From: Mucilaginibacter roseus
Lineage (GTDB): Bacteria > Bacteroidota > Bacteroidia > Sphingobacteriales > Sphingobacteriaceae
DNA: 64,000 nt
Assembly (NCBI RefSeq): GCF_021215455.1
Contig: NZ_JAJPWV010000001.1
Location: 434,001 to 498,000, forward strand
Direction of reading: 5' to 3'
This document shows positions 17,909 through 27,500 of the stretch, one piece after another. Made by a program: the position numbers and the translations under genes. Each line of letters opens with the position of its first letter. Within the stretch, counting starts at the first letter, position 1. Below the pieces are notes generated by a model. That model saw nothing but the letters and a program-made list of their open reading frames with translations, did not search any database and was not told where the DNA came from.

Positions 17909-18288
17909 TTGATAATTGGTTTAAATCAGTTGATATCCTAGGACTAACATTGCCCGGCTTGATACAAAAGTATTCGCAGCGAATATGCTGCTAGAATCTG
18001 TTGAACCAACGTAGCGATTGCTGGTACCAACGGTTTGTTAACACTGATTTCACATTACATGTGGCGAAATGAGTGATGCTATATTAATCCGTTGTTGTTT
18101 TTAGCAGTTATCATTTTAGAACTGCTTTTCGTTCAGGTAATATGCCTTTTGGTTCAAAATCATAAACCTAGAGTAAGGTTGATAATATCTTTGAGGTTAT
18201 TGCTCAGCCAATACTTCAGTTTATAACTATTTGAAATTGAATATTTTATAAACCTGTTATACTATTACCAATAAAAAAGGTACCCACA
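17909..18288. other. Intergenic region between divergent genes
   Basis: 380 bp between the start of the esterase gene (minus) and the histidine kinase gene (plus). It must hold both promoters. I see no gene, no strong hairpin and no convincing TAnnTTTG/TTTG pair. Confidence 0.5.
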
Positions 18289-19344
18289 ATGGATGGTTAT
18301 TTTCGATTAATGATGTTTTGGCGCCGGTACAGGATAATCCTGATCACCTATAGTGTATTTGCATTATTGATCTTTTACGCTGCATGGCTTGAAGGCCCCA
18401 AAACGGTTTATCAGCGATATGGTAACAAAAGTGAATGGATACCAGGTATCGTTTTCGGAATTTTTAAAGTAAGCGTCATATATTATATTCTGATCTATCA
18501 GATCGCATTGCCTTTCGTCCGATTAAATAATTGGAAGACATTACTTTTTAAGTTGGTGTGTTTTTTTACTGCGCTGACCTTACTGGAATATATAATGGAA
18601 TTTCGCATGGGTGATCCAACGATCGCCCGAAGAATGAATACCTCTCTACAGGAATTTATCATATGGGAGATAGCCATTGCCTGCTTTATGATTCTTTTTA
18701 CTATAGCCATTGCAGTATATATAGAGCTAACACAGAAAAAAGCAAGGGAGTCTGAATTAGAAAAACAAAAACTCAGTGCAGAACTTGCCGCAATAAGATA
18801 TCAAATAAACCCGCACTTTTTGTTTAATTCCTTGAGTTTGATCTTTACTAAATCTGTAAAAGAAAACATGGAGGTGGCTAATGCGGTAGCCCTACTTTCA
18901 GAGGTAATGCGATATGCCCTGGAACCCGAAGAGGATGGGCAAGGGAAAGCGACCTTATCGAAAGAAATTGAACATATGAACAATGTCATCGCCATGAACC
19001 AAATGCGCTACAATAACGCATTAAGGATTGAAAGCTTGATAGATGTTGACAATTACTTGGCCCGAATACCACGTTTAATGCTGATCACGTTAGTTGAAAA
19101 TGCCTTTAAGCACGGTGATCTTAATGACTCTGATAACCCATTGGATATTAAGTTATCGCTGAAGCAAGGGGGATTTAAATTCTACATTGGCAACCGCATT
19201 AAACCAGGCTTTAAGGAACTTTCCAGCGGTATTGGCTTGGATAATATCAGACATAGGCTGGCGCTGCTTTATGGGAGCAATCAGTCATTTGATATCAGGC
19301 AGGATGACCGTTTTTTTATTGCCGAAATTAAAATTGATCTCTAA
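18289..19344 (+). CDS. LytS/YehU-type sensor histidine kinase
   Basis: 351 aa. Four membrane helices (about 15-35, 52-76, 83-103 and 123-146) are followed by a short coiled coil and the His_kinase domain with YQINPHFLFNSLSL, phospho-acceptor His 176. The ATPase domain has LVENAFKHGD and the glycine box SGIGLDNIRHRL. It phosphorylates the adjacent LytTR response regulator, whose start codon is 1 bp after its stop. The signal is unknown; there is no large extracellular domain. Confidence 0.93.
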   Translation: MDGYFRLMMFWRRYRIILITYSVFALLIFYAAWLEGPKTVYQRYGNKSEWIPGIVFGIFKVSVIYYILIYQIALPFVRLNNWKTLLFKLVCFFTALTLLEYIMEFRMGDPTIARRMNTSLQEFIIWEIAIACFMILFTIAIAVYIELTQKKARESELEKQKLSAELAAIRYQINPHFLFNSLSLIFTKSVKENMEVANAVALLSEVMRYALEPEEDGQGKATLSKEIEHMNNVIAMNQMRYNNALRIESLIDVDNYLARIPRLMLITLVENAFKHGDLNDSDNPLDIKLSLKQGGFKFYIGNRIKPGFKELSSGIGLDNIRHRLALLYGSNQSFDIRQDDRFFIAEIKIDL

Positions 19345-19345
19345 T

Positions 19346-20050
19346 ATGTTGACCTGTATTATAATAGACGACGAAGAGCACGCAATAGAACTGTTGCGTC
19401 TACACATCGAACAAACACCATTTTTAGAGTTGTTGTATACAACAACCTCCCCGGTTAAAGGGCTAGAATTTGCTTTGCGGGAAAAGGTAGACCTTGTCTT
19501 ATTGGATGTGCAAATGCCTGGTATAACAGGAATTGAATTCATTAAGTTGCTCAAAGGCAAGTGTAAAGTGATCCTGACAACCGCCTATAAGGAATATGCC
19601 TTGGACGGTTTTGATAATGAGGTAGTCGATTATTTATTGAAGCCGATACTTTATCCACGCTTTTTACAGGCAGCCAATCGCGCATTAGCGGTATGCGGTC
19701 GCAACGTAAACCCGATAAACGATTATCTATTGGTAAAGACCGAATTGAAAGGAAAAATGATCAAGATCGATATAGATGATATAATTTATATCGAAGGCCT
19801 GAAACAGTATGTAAGTATTTATACTCAACAGGAACAACGCAAGATCGCGTTGTTGAACATTAAAGATCTTGACCAGCGCTTACCTAAAAATCAATTTTTG
19901 CGTGTACACAAATCGTTCATTGTGTCAGTTCGCCATATAGCGATGATTCAAGGTAATATGGTCTATCTGACAACTAAAGAATCGATCCCTATTGGTCACA
20001 CCTATAAAGAAGCTTTTACAGCTTTTATGAAAGATAAGATCATGTCTTAA
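19346..20050 (+). CDS. LytTR-family response regulator
   Basis: 234 aa from ATG at 19346, directly after the kinase stop; an upstream in-frame start at 19187 lies within the kinase gene and is rejected. The receiver domain (1-120) has acidic pocket DDE at 8-10, phospho-acceptor Asp 54 (LLDVQMPG) and the conserved Thr and Lys (TTAYKEYA, LLKP). The LytTR DNA-binding domain (about 135-230) includes IYIEGLKQYVSIYT and FLRVHKSFIVSVRHI. It pairs with the LytS-type kinase and probably controls nearby cell-surface genes. Confidence 0.93.
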   Translation: MLTCIIIDDEEHAIELLRLHIEQTPFLELLYTTTSPVKGLEFALREKVDLVLLDVQMPGITGIEFIKLLKGKCKVILTTAYKEYALDGFDNEVVDYLLKPILYPRFLQAANRALAVCGRNVNPINDYLLVKTELKGKMIKIDIDDIIYIEGLKQYVSIYTQQEQRKIALLNIKDLDQRLPKNQFLRVHKSFIVSVRHIAMIQGNMVYLTTKESIPIGHTYKEAFTAFMKDKIMS

Positions 20051-20081
20051 ATAATATTTTTTAAACACAACAAGTAGTCAT

Positions 20082-20291
20082 ATGAAATATATTACATTGC
20101 AAGTAATAGGGATGATAATGATGGCTGTCGGCGCAGCAATATTCATTAAAAGTATGTTCAATCCCACAGACCATAACTTCCTGGTTTATGTAACTGATAA
20201 CTTTTGGACAAGACAGGTGATCTGTGCAAGTCTGGCCATTATTGGTGTATTGGTGACAAAATGGGCATCTAAAAAACGAGAAGAAAAGTAA
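20082..20291 (+). CDS. Small two-helix membrane protein
   Basis: 69 aa with two membrane helices (about 5-26 and 45-62) and a short basic tail (KWASKKREEK). It follows the LytTR gene by 31 bp on the same strand and may share its transcript. No family recognised. Confidence 0.65.
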   Translation: MKYITLQVIGMIMMAVGAAIFIKSMFNPTDHNFLVYVTDNFWTRQVICASLAIIGVLVTKWASKKREEK

Positions 20292-20387
20292 TCACTAAGA
20301 GAGATTGCTTGAAAAATCTAGGTTTTATTCAATTGGTTCATTAATTCCGACAGTTCGTTCAAAGTTTTCATTCATCAACAAGGCGGA

Positions 20388-22466
20388 ATGCAGTTTTGTA
20401 GAATGAAAAAGATTAGAAATCAGTGCTTTAATAGGTCAATTGACTTATTAAAGTTAATGCCTGGAAAATGCCTGAATAGGCAATGGCTAAACTTGAACAC
20501 AGTTGTATTATTTATCAGTTTGATATTGCCAACCTTGCCGGCGATGTCTCAGCAAAAGCAATATTTCCCAAACGCAGTAAACGTACCAACGGGACTAATG
20601 GCTATTACAAAGCCTGATTCTATCGTCATCATCGATGTAACGACCAATCGTAAATTTTACAGTTTGGAATCACCCGGACAAAGTGCAAAATATATTGCAT
20701 TCAATAGCTCCGGGACTTCTTTGATATGTGGCGATGAAAATGGAAGAACGATCCTTTATACGATCAGCAGAGAAAAAAGCGCTAAAGCATTCGAATTGCC
20801 GGTAAAAACCGTTGCTGCTGTGTTCGACAGAACTGGTAATAGGTTATACGTTGTGCACTCAAAGACTTGGGTCAGCGCTAAACTTAGCTTGGTGGAGTTA
20901 CCACGTTGGAAGATATTGAAGACAATTAGTGTTCCTTCAAATTTAAACGCAATTGACTTAAACGCAGACGGATCAACACTGGCTTATACCATCGGGCAAA
21001 ATATCGTTGAAATTGACCCCGGAAATTTAAAAACCATACGATCACATTGGGAACGATCAACTCAGCAACTGCTGGTTTACCATCCATTTGATGTCAAGCA
21101 AAGCGCTACCACAACAGGTCAAAACGTAATTCAGATCCGGGACCTGACCGGCGACTCCGTAATTGTCGAGATTTACGGTCATCAAAAAAAGATCAAGGCG
21201 CTTTCATATAATAGTGACGGCAGTTCAATTTATAGTTTAGATGAATCCGGCGAACTGAACGGCTGGTCATTGGCAGATCGACAAAGGGTTGTTAAGCAAT
21301 CCGACGTGCGTGACGCACCCTATTGGGACAAAAGCGGAACCTTAAAGATCTGGCAGAATGATAGATCAGATAACCAACAGTCCCAGACAGCTAAAGCGGT
21401 TGATTCAGTTGAGCACTGTTGCTTTGTCCCGGCGTTTACGCTGCCGTTCGAATTGATTCCGCAACCTGTTTTGACCTATACCCCTGAAACTGGTTTTATG
21501 ATCGGTCTGAACGTCACTTTGCTTAAGAATGACCTGGCTGCACCCGCGGGAGCGCCATATCGCCCATCCATGTATAGTTTATCAACCGCCTATGGTTTTG
21601 GTGGCAAACAATGGCGCAATAGCTTCTCCATCAACAACTATTCGCCTAAAGGCTGGCATGTCGTTGCGCAGATCCAATATAATCGCCATGACAAAAATTA
21701 TTATTTTGGTATAGGTCCGAATGTCAGCCGTAAAAACAGGGAATCCTATGTAAACAACAACCTGACGTTCAGCGGTAGCGTAGCTCATTTTTTATCCAAA
21801 AGTTGGAGCTTTGGCCTCAAGTATGAACTTAGCAACTACACGGCTGCAAAATTCGATAACAGTGAGGTGGTGTTACCATTTGGCACGGCGGGAGGTTTCC
21901 TGACCGGTTTGGGCCCAACTATACAATATGATAACAGGAACGATATCTTATTTCCAACGAAAGGAAGTTTCATGGAACTGAACTTTCTAAAATATGGCTT
22001 ATTAAAGACGGGTAGATATGCCTATAATGAAGTCCAATTCGATTACAGAAAGTATTTCAGTATTGGTGGCAGTAATGGCACCACTGGTTTTGCACTGCAA
22101 GCTTATGCTGATGCAGTATGGGGTGGCAATGTACCATTTTACAAATTGCCATATTTTACCTTTGATAGAAGCTTTAGAGGCATGTGGCGAAACCTGTACA
22201 TTAATCAGCAGGTAGCGACAGTTCAGGCGGAATTCCGCTCGCTATTTGACAAGGCCAACCCGCGTTTAGGCTATGTATTATTTGCAAGTGCCGCAGACGG
22301 TACCGCTAATTTTTTCAAAGGTTACAAAGCAGATATCAAATTTGCCTTTGGCGGTGGACTGCGTTCACAACTGTTACCAAAAAAACGCATCTATGCCCGT
22401 ATTGATTACAGTTTTTCCAACAAAGGAGATTACGGTATCTTCGGGGGTATCGGCACAGCATTTTGA
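20388..22466 (+). CDS. WD40-like propeller fused to an Omp85/BamA-type beta-barrel
   Basis: 692 aa at most; ATGs at 20403 and 20457 are alternative starts, and the last gives the best signal peptide (NLNTVVLFISLILPTLPAMSQ). Residues of about 60-330 repeat a WD40-like pattern (AKYIAFNSSGTSLICGDENGRTI, LNAIDLNADGSTLAYTI, IKALSYNSDGSSIYSLDESGELNGW). The remainder resembles a bacterial surface antigen (Omp85) barrel: GPTIQYDNRNDILFPTKGSFMELNF is the classic DxRD..P..G segment, and the protein ends in Phe (GIGTAF). It is likely an outer-membrane protein with a periplasmic propeller. The fusion is uncommon. Confidence 0.82.
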   Translation: MQFCRMKKIRNQCFNRSIDLLKLMPGKCLNRQWLNLNTVVLFISLILPTLPAMSQQKQYFPNAVNVPTGLMAITKPDSIVIIDVTTNRKFYSLESPGQSAKYIAFNSSGTSLICGDENGRTILYTISREKSAKAFELPVKTVAAVFDRTGNRLYVVHSKTWVSAKLSLVELPRWKILKTISVPSNLNAIDLNADGSTLAYTIGQNIVEIDPGNLKTIRSHWERSTQQLLVYHPFDVKQSATTTGQNVIQIRDLTGDSVIVEIYGHQKKIKALSYNSDGSSIYSLDESGELNGWSLADRQRVVKQSDVRDAPYWDKSGTLKIWQNDRSDNQQSQTAKAVDSVEHCCFVPAFTLPFELIPQPVLTYTPETGFMIGLNVTLLKNDLAAPAGAPYRPSMYSLSTAYGFGGKQWRNSFSINNYSPKGWHVVAQIQYNRHDKNYYFGIGPNVSRKNRESYVNNNLTFSGSVAHFLSKSWSFGLKYELSNYTAAKFDNSEVVLPFGTAGGFLTGLGPTIQYDNRNDILFPTKGSFMELNFLKYGLLKTGRYAYNEVQFDYRKYFSIGGSNGTTGFALQAYADAVWGGNVPFYKLPYFTFDRSFRGMWRNLYINQQVATVQAEFRSLFDKANPRLGYVLFASAADGTANFFKGYKADIKFAFGGGLRSQLLPKKRIYARIDYSFSNKGDYGIFGGIGTAF

Positions 22467-22509
22467 AGATAATATGGATACCCAGGTAGATCAACTATAC
22501 AAACCTAAA

Positions 22510-23607
22510 ATGAAAGCGACCGCACACTTCATTTACTCATTTCTTTGTCTCATGATTCACTTGACCACGTCGGTATGTGGTCAGGTGAAACTGACTGTTA
22601 ATGCCCAATATGATCCGGTCAGCATTAATGGCACACGGTGGCTTTATTATGAACTGTTGATCAGTAACCGGGGAACAGCACCAGTTAATATATTAAACTT
22701 CAAAGTCAAAGGCAAAAACGGGCAAACTATTGTCGATCTTTCCGGTGGTGATCTTCAAGCAAGACTTAAAACAAAGTTGTTAAACAATAAGTTAGCGCCA
22801 GGAACAGGTACCTTTGTGTATATGGAAGTTCCTGAAATGGGACGAGATCTTAACCCGCTAAACAATATCCTGACCTATATACCGGATGGCGATCATACTG
22901 TTCAAACAGTGTCCGTTTCAACCCAACTTATCAATAAACAACCGCTTTTAATTGGTAGCCCTCTATCGGGTGACAACTGGGCTGCTATTTACGATCCGGC
23001 TTGGGAAAGAGGGCATCGCCGGGTGTTTTTTACAGTCGATGGAACGTATAGAATACCCGGACGCTTTGCAATAGACTTTATTAAGCTGGATTCTTCGGGT
23101 CGTTTCGCAAAAGGCAGTCAGGATTCGATCAAAAACTGGTATGGCTATGGGGCTGATGTGCTGGCAGTAGAAAATGGGATAATAGCCGCAACTGTAGATA
23201 CTTTTAAAGAAAGTCAAACACTTTCTGCTCATCCCGCATATGATAGCAGCCGCGCGACAGGCAATTATATTGCTATAAAAATAGCGCCCAATATATTTGC
23301 ATTTTATGAGCACTTAAAGCCAGGCAGTATCAGCGTAAAGGTTGGTAATCGGGTTAAGGCAGGTCAGGTGATTGCCTCAATTGGCTTCACGGGGCAGTCT
23401 ACCGGCCCTCATTTACATTTCCATTTGGCAGATCGTAACTCGCCGTTAGGCGCAGAAGGTATACCATATGGATTTAAAAAATTTGTTAAGATAGGCACCT
23501 ATCAAAACTTTGAAGACTTTGGAAAAAAACGCTGGAGCCCGTTACCCCATACATCTAATAATGTCGGCATCGGGCTTCCAGCATCAAATTCAATCCTTAG
23601 CTTTTGA
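22510..23607 (+). CDS. M23-like (LytM) peptidase domain protein
   Basis: 365 aa from ATG at 22510, chosen because it opens a signal peptide (MKATAHFIYSFLCLMIHLTTSVCG); ATG at 22474 adds an acidic leader. A beta-rich N-terminal domain is followed by a C-terminal M23 domain with GNYIAIKI, VKVGNRVKAGQVIASIGFTGQSTGPHLHFHL. The HxxxD position reads RFAID, so the first zinc-ligand His is Arg. The rest of the site (Asp, HLH) is retained. It may bind rather than cut peptidoglycan, or belong to a subfamily with altered metal binding. It follows the barrel gene closely. Confidence 0.8.
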   Translation: MKATAHFIYSFLCLMIHLTTSVCGQVKLTVNAQYDPVSINGTRWLYYELLISNRGTAPVNILNFKVKGKNGQTIVDLSGGDLQARLKTKLLNNKLAPGTGTFVYMEVPEMGRDLNPLNNILTYIPDGDHTVQTVSVSTQLINKQPLLIGSPLSGDNWAAIYDPAWERGHRRVFFTVDGTYRIPGRFAIDFIKLDSSGRFAKGSQDSIKNWYGYGADVLAVENGIIAATVDTFKESQTLSAHPAYDSSRATGNYIAIKIAPNIFAFYEHLKPGSISVKVGNRVKAGQVIASIGFTGQSTGPHLHFHLADRNSPLGAEGIPYGFKKFVKIGTYQNFEDFGKKRWSPLPHTSNNVGIGLPASNSILSF

Positions 23608-23669
23608 GGCATTAGCAGTTAACCTTCATCATAACAGTTAAATTTAACTATCGCATTATAAAGGAATAC

Positions 23670-23702
23670 GAAAGTTTGCCTCTATGATTGATGCAAACTT
23701 TC
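23670..23702. terminator. Hairpin between convergent genes
   Basis: A perfect 10-bp stem (GAAAGTTTGC and its complement) with a 13-nt loop lies between the M23-like gene and the VOC gene. No long T run follows, so the terminator call is moderate. Confidence 0.5.
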
Positions 23703-23731
23703 ATGCCTATATAATGATAAGATACGCTAGC

Positions 23732-24121
23732 TTATTGATTTTCCGATGTGGGAGATGTGATCCACCAGGTATTGCCGAATGGGTCCACAACACCTGATGA
23801 ACGACCGAATGGTTGCGTTTCAGGTTCTAAAATGGATCGGCTACCATTCGCTATTGCCAGTTGATGAAGCTCATCACAACTGGATACGTTTATAAACATA
23901 CCTGCATTTTGTACCGGGTACTCATTAGTGCTTTCCGCAAACATGAGTTTGCTGTTTCCTATCAATACCTCGCAATGCATGATCGTCTGGTCGTCCCTTA
24001 ACGTTCTGATATTTTCCGTCGCACTAAATACCGCAGAGACAAAAGAGGCAAATGCCGCTGCATCTTTTAAAATTAAGTAGGGCACAATGGTTTGATCGGC
24101 CGAAGAATGTGTGTTTTCCAT
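23732..24121 (-). CDS. VOC-family (PhnB/glyoxalase-like) protein
   Basis: 129 aa, the size of one two-module VOC fold. It shows PYLILKDAAAFASFVSAVFSATE at the start and the terminal VVDPFGNTWWITSP signature, both typical of the PhnB-like subgroup. Substrate unknown. It lies 60 bp downstream of an AraC gene on the same strand and may be its target. Confidence 0.85.
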   Translation of the reverse strand: MENTHSSADQTIVPYLILKDAAAFASFVSAVFSATENIRTLRDDQTIMHCEVLIGNSKLMFAESTNEYPVQNAGMFINVSSCDELHQLAIANGSRSILEPETQPFGRSSGVVDPFGNTWWITSPTSENQ

Positions 24122-24181
24122 GTTTTTTTTTCTTCAAAATTATCACCCATCTTCTTTACTAAATTGTAAAAACAAGACATA

Positions 24182-24991
24182 TTACCACTCACGGAATTGT
24201 GTACCTTCTGCTTTTCCTGAAAAATAAGCTTTTGGGTGGTAGCCGGTAAAGGCTTTCACATCATGTATAAAATGCGATTGATCGTAATACCCGCAATCCA
24301 GGGCGATTTGAGTAAGCGTTTGATGGCTGCTATAGCGCTCTAATGCATCGTGTAATCGAGCGATCTTAGAATAGAATTTAGGACTGAATCCGGCATAGTG
24401 TTTAAACTTTCTGTCGAACTGACGCATAGACAAGTTAGCTTGATTCGCCAGGCTGCTCACGGTGTGAAGTTGATTGGAGTGAATGACCTGCTGAATCGAA
24501 GCGAGGATATTTTCATCTTTTCGCTGTACAGTGTTTAGTCGCGCACTAAGATAATGACTCAGTATCTCGGCTCGCTTAGCGTGATTGTCTGCCAGCACGA
24601 TCTGTTCCTCCAGGCGCTTGGCATCGGAAGCGGAAAGAAAGCCGTCTAATTCAACAGAAAGGTTACTGCCTTCTTGGGCCGAAAAATTAAATAACATGGG
24701 TACTGCATAAGGGTACAGGTAAGCGCCGAATACGACAAAGTCTTCTGATGTAATGAACCTGGTGTACCGGAAACTTTGAAAATGCATACCCGAACGCCAG
24801 CCTTTTTGGACACTTGTATCCAGTAAGTCATCGAAAAGGCCTTTCACGTGAAAAACGATTTCAGAGCAGCCATCCGCTATTGAGCGGTAAACGTAATTTT
24901 GTTCACCTGGCGCCAGGGTATACTCCAGCGCCCAAAAATAGCGAACAAAGGATCTTAAGTGTGCCGGTGGCGCGATCGTAACATAATTCAT
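24182..24991 (-). CDS. AraC-family regulator with DUF6597-type sensor domain
   Basis: 269 aa. The N-terminal domain (LRSFVRYFWALEYTL... ADGCSEIVFHVKG) looks like the DUF6597 sensor found in many AraC proteins. The C-terminal DNA-binding domain includes VSSLANQANLSMRQFDRKFKHYAGFSPKFYSKI and IALDCGYYDQSHFIHDVKAFTGYHP. It is upstream of and co-directional with the VOC gene. Ligand unknown. Confidence 0.9.
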   Translation of the reverse strand: MNYVTIAPPAHLRSFVRYFWALEYTLAPGEQNYVYRSIADGCSEIVFHVKGLFDDLLDTSVQKGWRSGMHFQSFRYTRFITSEDFVVFGAYLYPYAVPMLFNFSAQEGSNLSVELDGFLSASDAKRLEEQIVLADNHAKRAEILSHYLSARLNTVQRKDENILASIQQVIHSNQLHTVSSLANQANLSMRQFDRKFKHYAGFSPKFYSKIARLHDALERYSSHQTLTQIALDCGYYDQSHFIHDVKAFTGYHPKAYFSGKAEGTQFREW

Positions 24992-25106
24992 GGGCGCTTA
25001 ACTAATGAGTTCGCTTCGTTTTTCGTCATATACAGTAACGTCTAGTTGTGTGATGCAGGATAGTTTTACTAGATGAATAAATTTAAGCTTTTATTGGCAT
25101 AAAGCA

Positions 25107-26933
25107 TTATTTATGCTTAGGCGCAGTCCTGGCTTTTTCATTTTTGATCCAGGTATCCATGTATCGTTCAAGTACAGTTAAAGGCATGTCCCCTTGGCTC
25201 AATAAGGCGTCATGAAATCTAATAAGTTTGAATTGTTTGCCAAGCCGGGCTTTGCATTTCTCTCGGATACGGATCATTTCCAACTCACCGACCTTGTAAG
25301 ATAAGGCCTGACCGGGCATCGCCATGTATCTTTCCGTTGCACTGGTCGCATCAGCTAAACTGATAGATTGATTGGCAAGCATGTAATCGATCACCTGTTC
25401 CTTGCTCATTTTGCCTGCATGTAGGCCAACGTCTGCTACAAGTCTGATTGCTCTCAACAATTCATTATTCAACGCACCCATTTCCTGATAAGGATCGGTG
25501 TAACACCCTAACTGCTTCCCGAGTGATTCGGTATAAAGTCCCCAGCCTTCGGTAAATGCACTGAACGATATTTGACGTCTGAAAGCCGGAAGTGAAATGT
25601 TTTCTTGCTGAAGCGAAATCTGATAATGGTGTCCTGGGATAGCTTCATGTATGAATGTCGCCTCCAGTCCCAGTGTTACAATATTGATCTTGGTAGCGTC
25701 AGGAACTGGTACGTAAAAGATTCCCGGACGTGAGCCATCAAGTGAACCGATAGCGTATGATGGCCCGTTTTGCGAAGCTTCACGAAAGGCTTCAACCCGC
25801 CGGATCTCAAATTTACTTTTGGGAAATAAGCTAAAAAGCTCGGAAAGATGCGGCTTAACAGTTTGGTAAACATTACGGTAAGCTTGCAGCACTTCTTCAG
25901 CATTCTTAAAAGGCATGAAGCGTGGGTCCGTTTTCAGGAATTGGTTGAAATCTTGCATAGAACCTTTAAAGCCGGTCTTGCTTTTGATCGCCTCCATTTG
26001 CAATTTGATTCGTGTGACTTCTTTTAGACCCAGATCATATATCTCATCAGGTGTCTTGTTCGTGGTGGTGAACAGTTGGATATAGTAGCGATACATTGCT
26101 GATCCACCTGGAATGCCCGACAGACCTGCAGAATCAGTAGCCGCGGGCAGGTATTCATTCTTTAGGAATAGCGCCATGCGGTGATAGGCAGGCAACAAAA
26201 CCATAGTGAGCGCTTTGCTTAGCTTACGCTGAACCTGTTTACGCGTTTCCCCACTAATAGCTGAGGGTATGCGGTTTAACGGGCCGAAAAATACGTTTGC
26301 AGAAGTATCATTCTTTCCAAGATCTTCCATTTGTGGGATCATTCGGTTTACGAGGATCTTGGGCAATACAACACCCGAGGCCATACCTTTTCTCATGTTG
26401 GCTATCGCCGTATCTGCCCATAATTGAAACGCATTTATCCGTTTGATCCAATTTTCATAATCTTTCAGATTGCGAAACGGTTGCGCCGATTGTCCTGAAC
26501 CTAATTGTCCGATCAAAAGTGGTATTGACGAGAACTGGTTTACGGGCAGATATTCCAGGTGATGATTGGCGGCATCCATATCGGTTTGCAATATCTGTTT
26601 GAGCACATCGTAAGAGATCTGATCAGCAATACTCAGGCGATCTCTTTTTATGCTTTGTAGCCGGCGTAGATATTTCTTGTCAACATTGACTGATGTTTTA
26701 ATGAACGCTTGTGAGATGTCATTGGCTAATTCGCCATCATATCGATGGTCACCCGAAAAAGTTGCGTTGATCGGATGTAATTTGAGATTGTCCTCCTGGT
26801 ATTCTTTGAAAATACCCTTTAGTTTTATTGGATCTGACTGAGCGAAGGCCGCCATTGCCGACCCCCAATAAGTTAGTACGAGGCTAAAAATAAGCTGCGC
26901 TACTTTGATGCTTATAGTTGATTGATTTCGCAT
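25107..26933 (-). CDS. DUF885 family secreted protein, putative metallopeptidase
   Basis: 608 aa from ATG at 26933; the longer TTG start at 26966 would overlap the GNAT gene and gives a poor signal peptide. The signal peptide runs MRNQSTISIKVAQLIFSLVL...AAFAQ. The DUF885 signature EAIPGHHYQ lies in the second half (ATFIHEAIPGHHYQISLQ) with a downstream Glu (FTEGWGLYTESLG), a layout like HExxH-type zinc peptidases with an altered spacing. Probably exported to the periplasm. It starts 11 bp after the GNAT stop and is likely co-transcribed with it. Confidence 0.85.
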   Translation of the reverse strand: MRNQSTISIKVAQLIFSLVLTYWGSAMAAFAQSDPIKLKGIFKEYQEDNLKLHPINATFSGDHRYDGELANDISQAFIKTSVNVDKKYLRRLQSIKRDRLSIADQISYDVLKQILQTDMDAANHHLEYLPVNQFSSIPLLIGQLGSGQSAQPFRNLKDYENWIKRINAFQLWADTAIANMRKGMASGVVLPKILVNRMIPQMEDLGKNDTSANVFFGPLNRIPSAISGETRKQVQRKLSKALTMVLLPAYHRMALFLKNEYLPAATDSAGLSGIPGGSAMYRYYIQLFTTTNKTPDEIYDLGLKEVTRIKLQMEAIKSKTGFKGSMQDFNQFLKTDPRFMPFKNAEEVLQAYRNVYQTVKPHLSELFSLFPKSKFEIRRVEAFREASQNGPSYAIGSLDGSRPGIFYVPVPDATKINIVTLGLEATFIHEAIPGHHYQISLQQENISLPAFRRQISFSAFTEGWGLYTESLGKQLGCYTDPYQEMGALNNELLRAIRLVADVGLHAGKMSKEQVIDYMLANQSISLADATSATERYMAMPGQALSYKVGELEMIRIREKCKARLGKQFKLIRFHDALLSQGDMPLTVLERYMDTWIKNEKARTAPKHK

Positions 26934-26944
26934 ATGTGTTAATT

Positions 26945-27433
26945 CTAAAGTGTTATTTCCATCCAAATCGAACAGCCAAAGTGGCCGGAATTACCTAACG
27001 GTGAAGCCAGATAATTAAATCCCTTCTTTTCGTAAAATGCCAAGCCCGTAAGAAGCTCTGGAAGCGTTTCCAGATAGATATGGGTATAACCTGCAGATCG
27101 CGCGAAGTCACATGCTTTATCAAATAGTGCGGCTCCGATACCACTGCCCCGAACGTTAGGTGCAACATAAAACTTCACGAGTTCACAGTATCCGGCAGGC
27201 AAACCATCCGTTGGATAAATACCGCAACCACCAATGATCACCTTGTTTCGTTCAGCCACCCGATAGCCTGAACCGGGTTCTGTAAATGTTTGACTTAGGT
27301 TTTTTAGGCTATCATCGTAAAATGCCGTACCTGGTTTGTTGGCTTGATAAGAGGCTAAAACGTCTTTGATCAAGCTACAAATTGCAGCATTATCGGAATG
27401 CAGTATTGGCCGGATCACATAGTCGACTTCCAT
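26945..27433 (-). CDS. GNAT-family N-acetyltransferase
   Basis: 162 aa. The acetyl-CoA binding loop is VRGSGIGAALFDKACDFARSAGY, matching Q/RxxGxG/A. The C-terminal strand YEKKGFNYLA is also typical. It acetylates an unknown amine. It stands directly upstream of the DUF885 gene. Confidence 0.9.
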   Translation of the reverse strand: MEVDYVIRPILHSDNAAICSLIKDVLASYQANKPGTAFYDDSLKNLSQTFTEPGSGYRVAERNKVIIGGCGIYPTDGLPAGYCELVKFYVAPNVRGSGIGAALFDKACDFARSAGYTHIYLETLPELLTGLAFYEKKGFNYLASPLGNSGHFGCSIWMEITL

Positions 27434-27500
27434 TCGCTGTTGATTTTAAGCAAATGTAAAATGTCGTAATTTTTAAAAATTGTATGGATTTAACAGTCGG

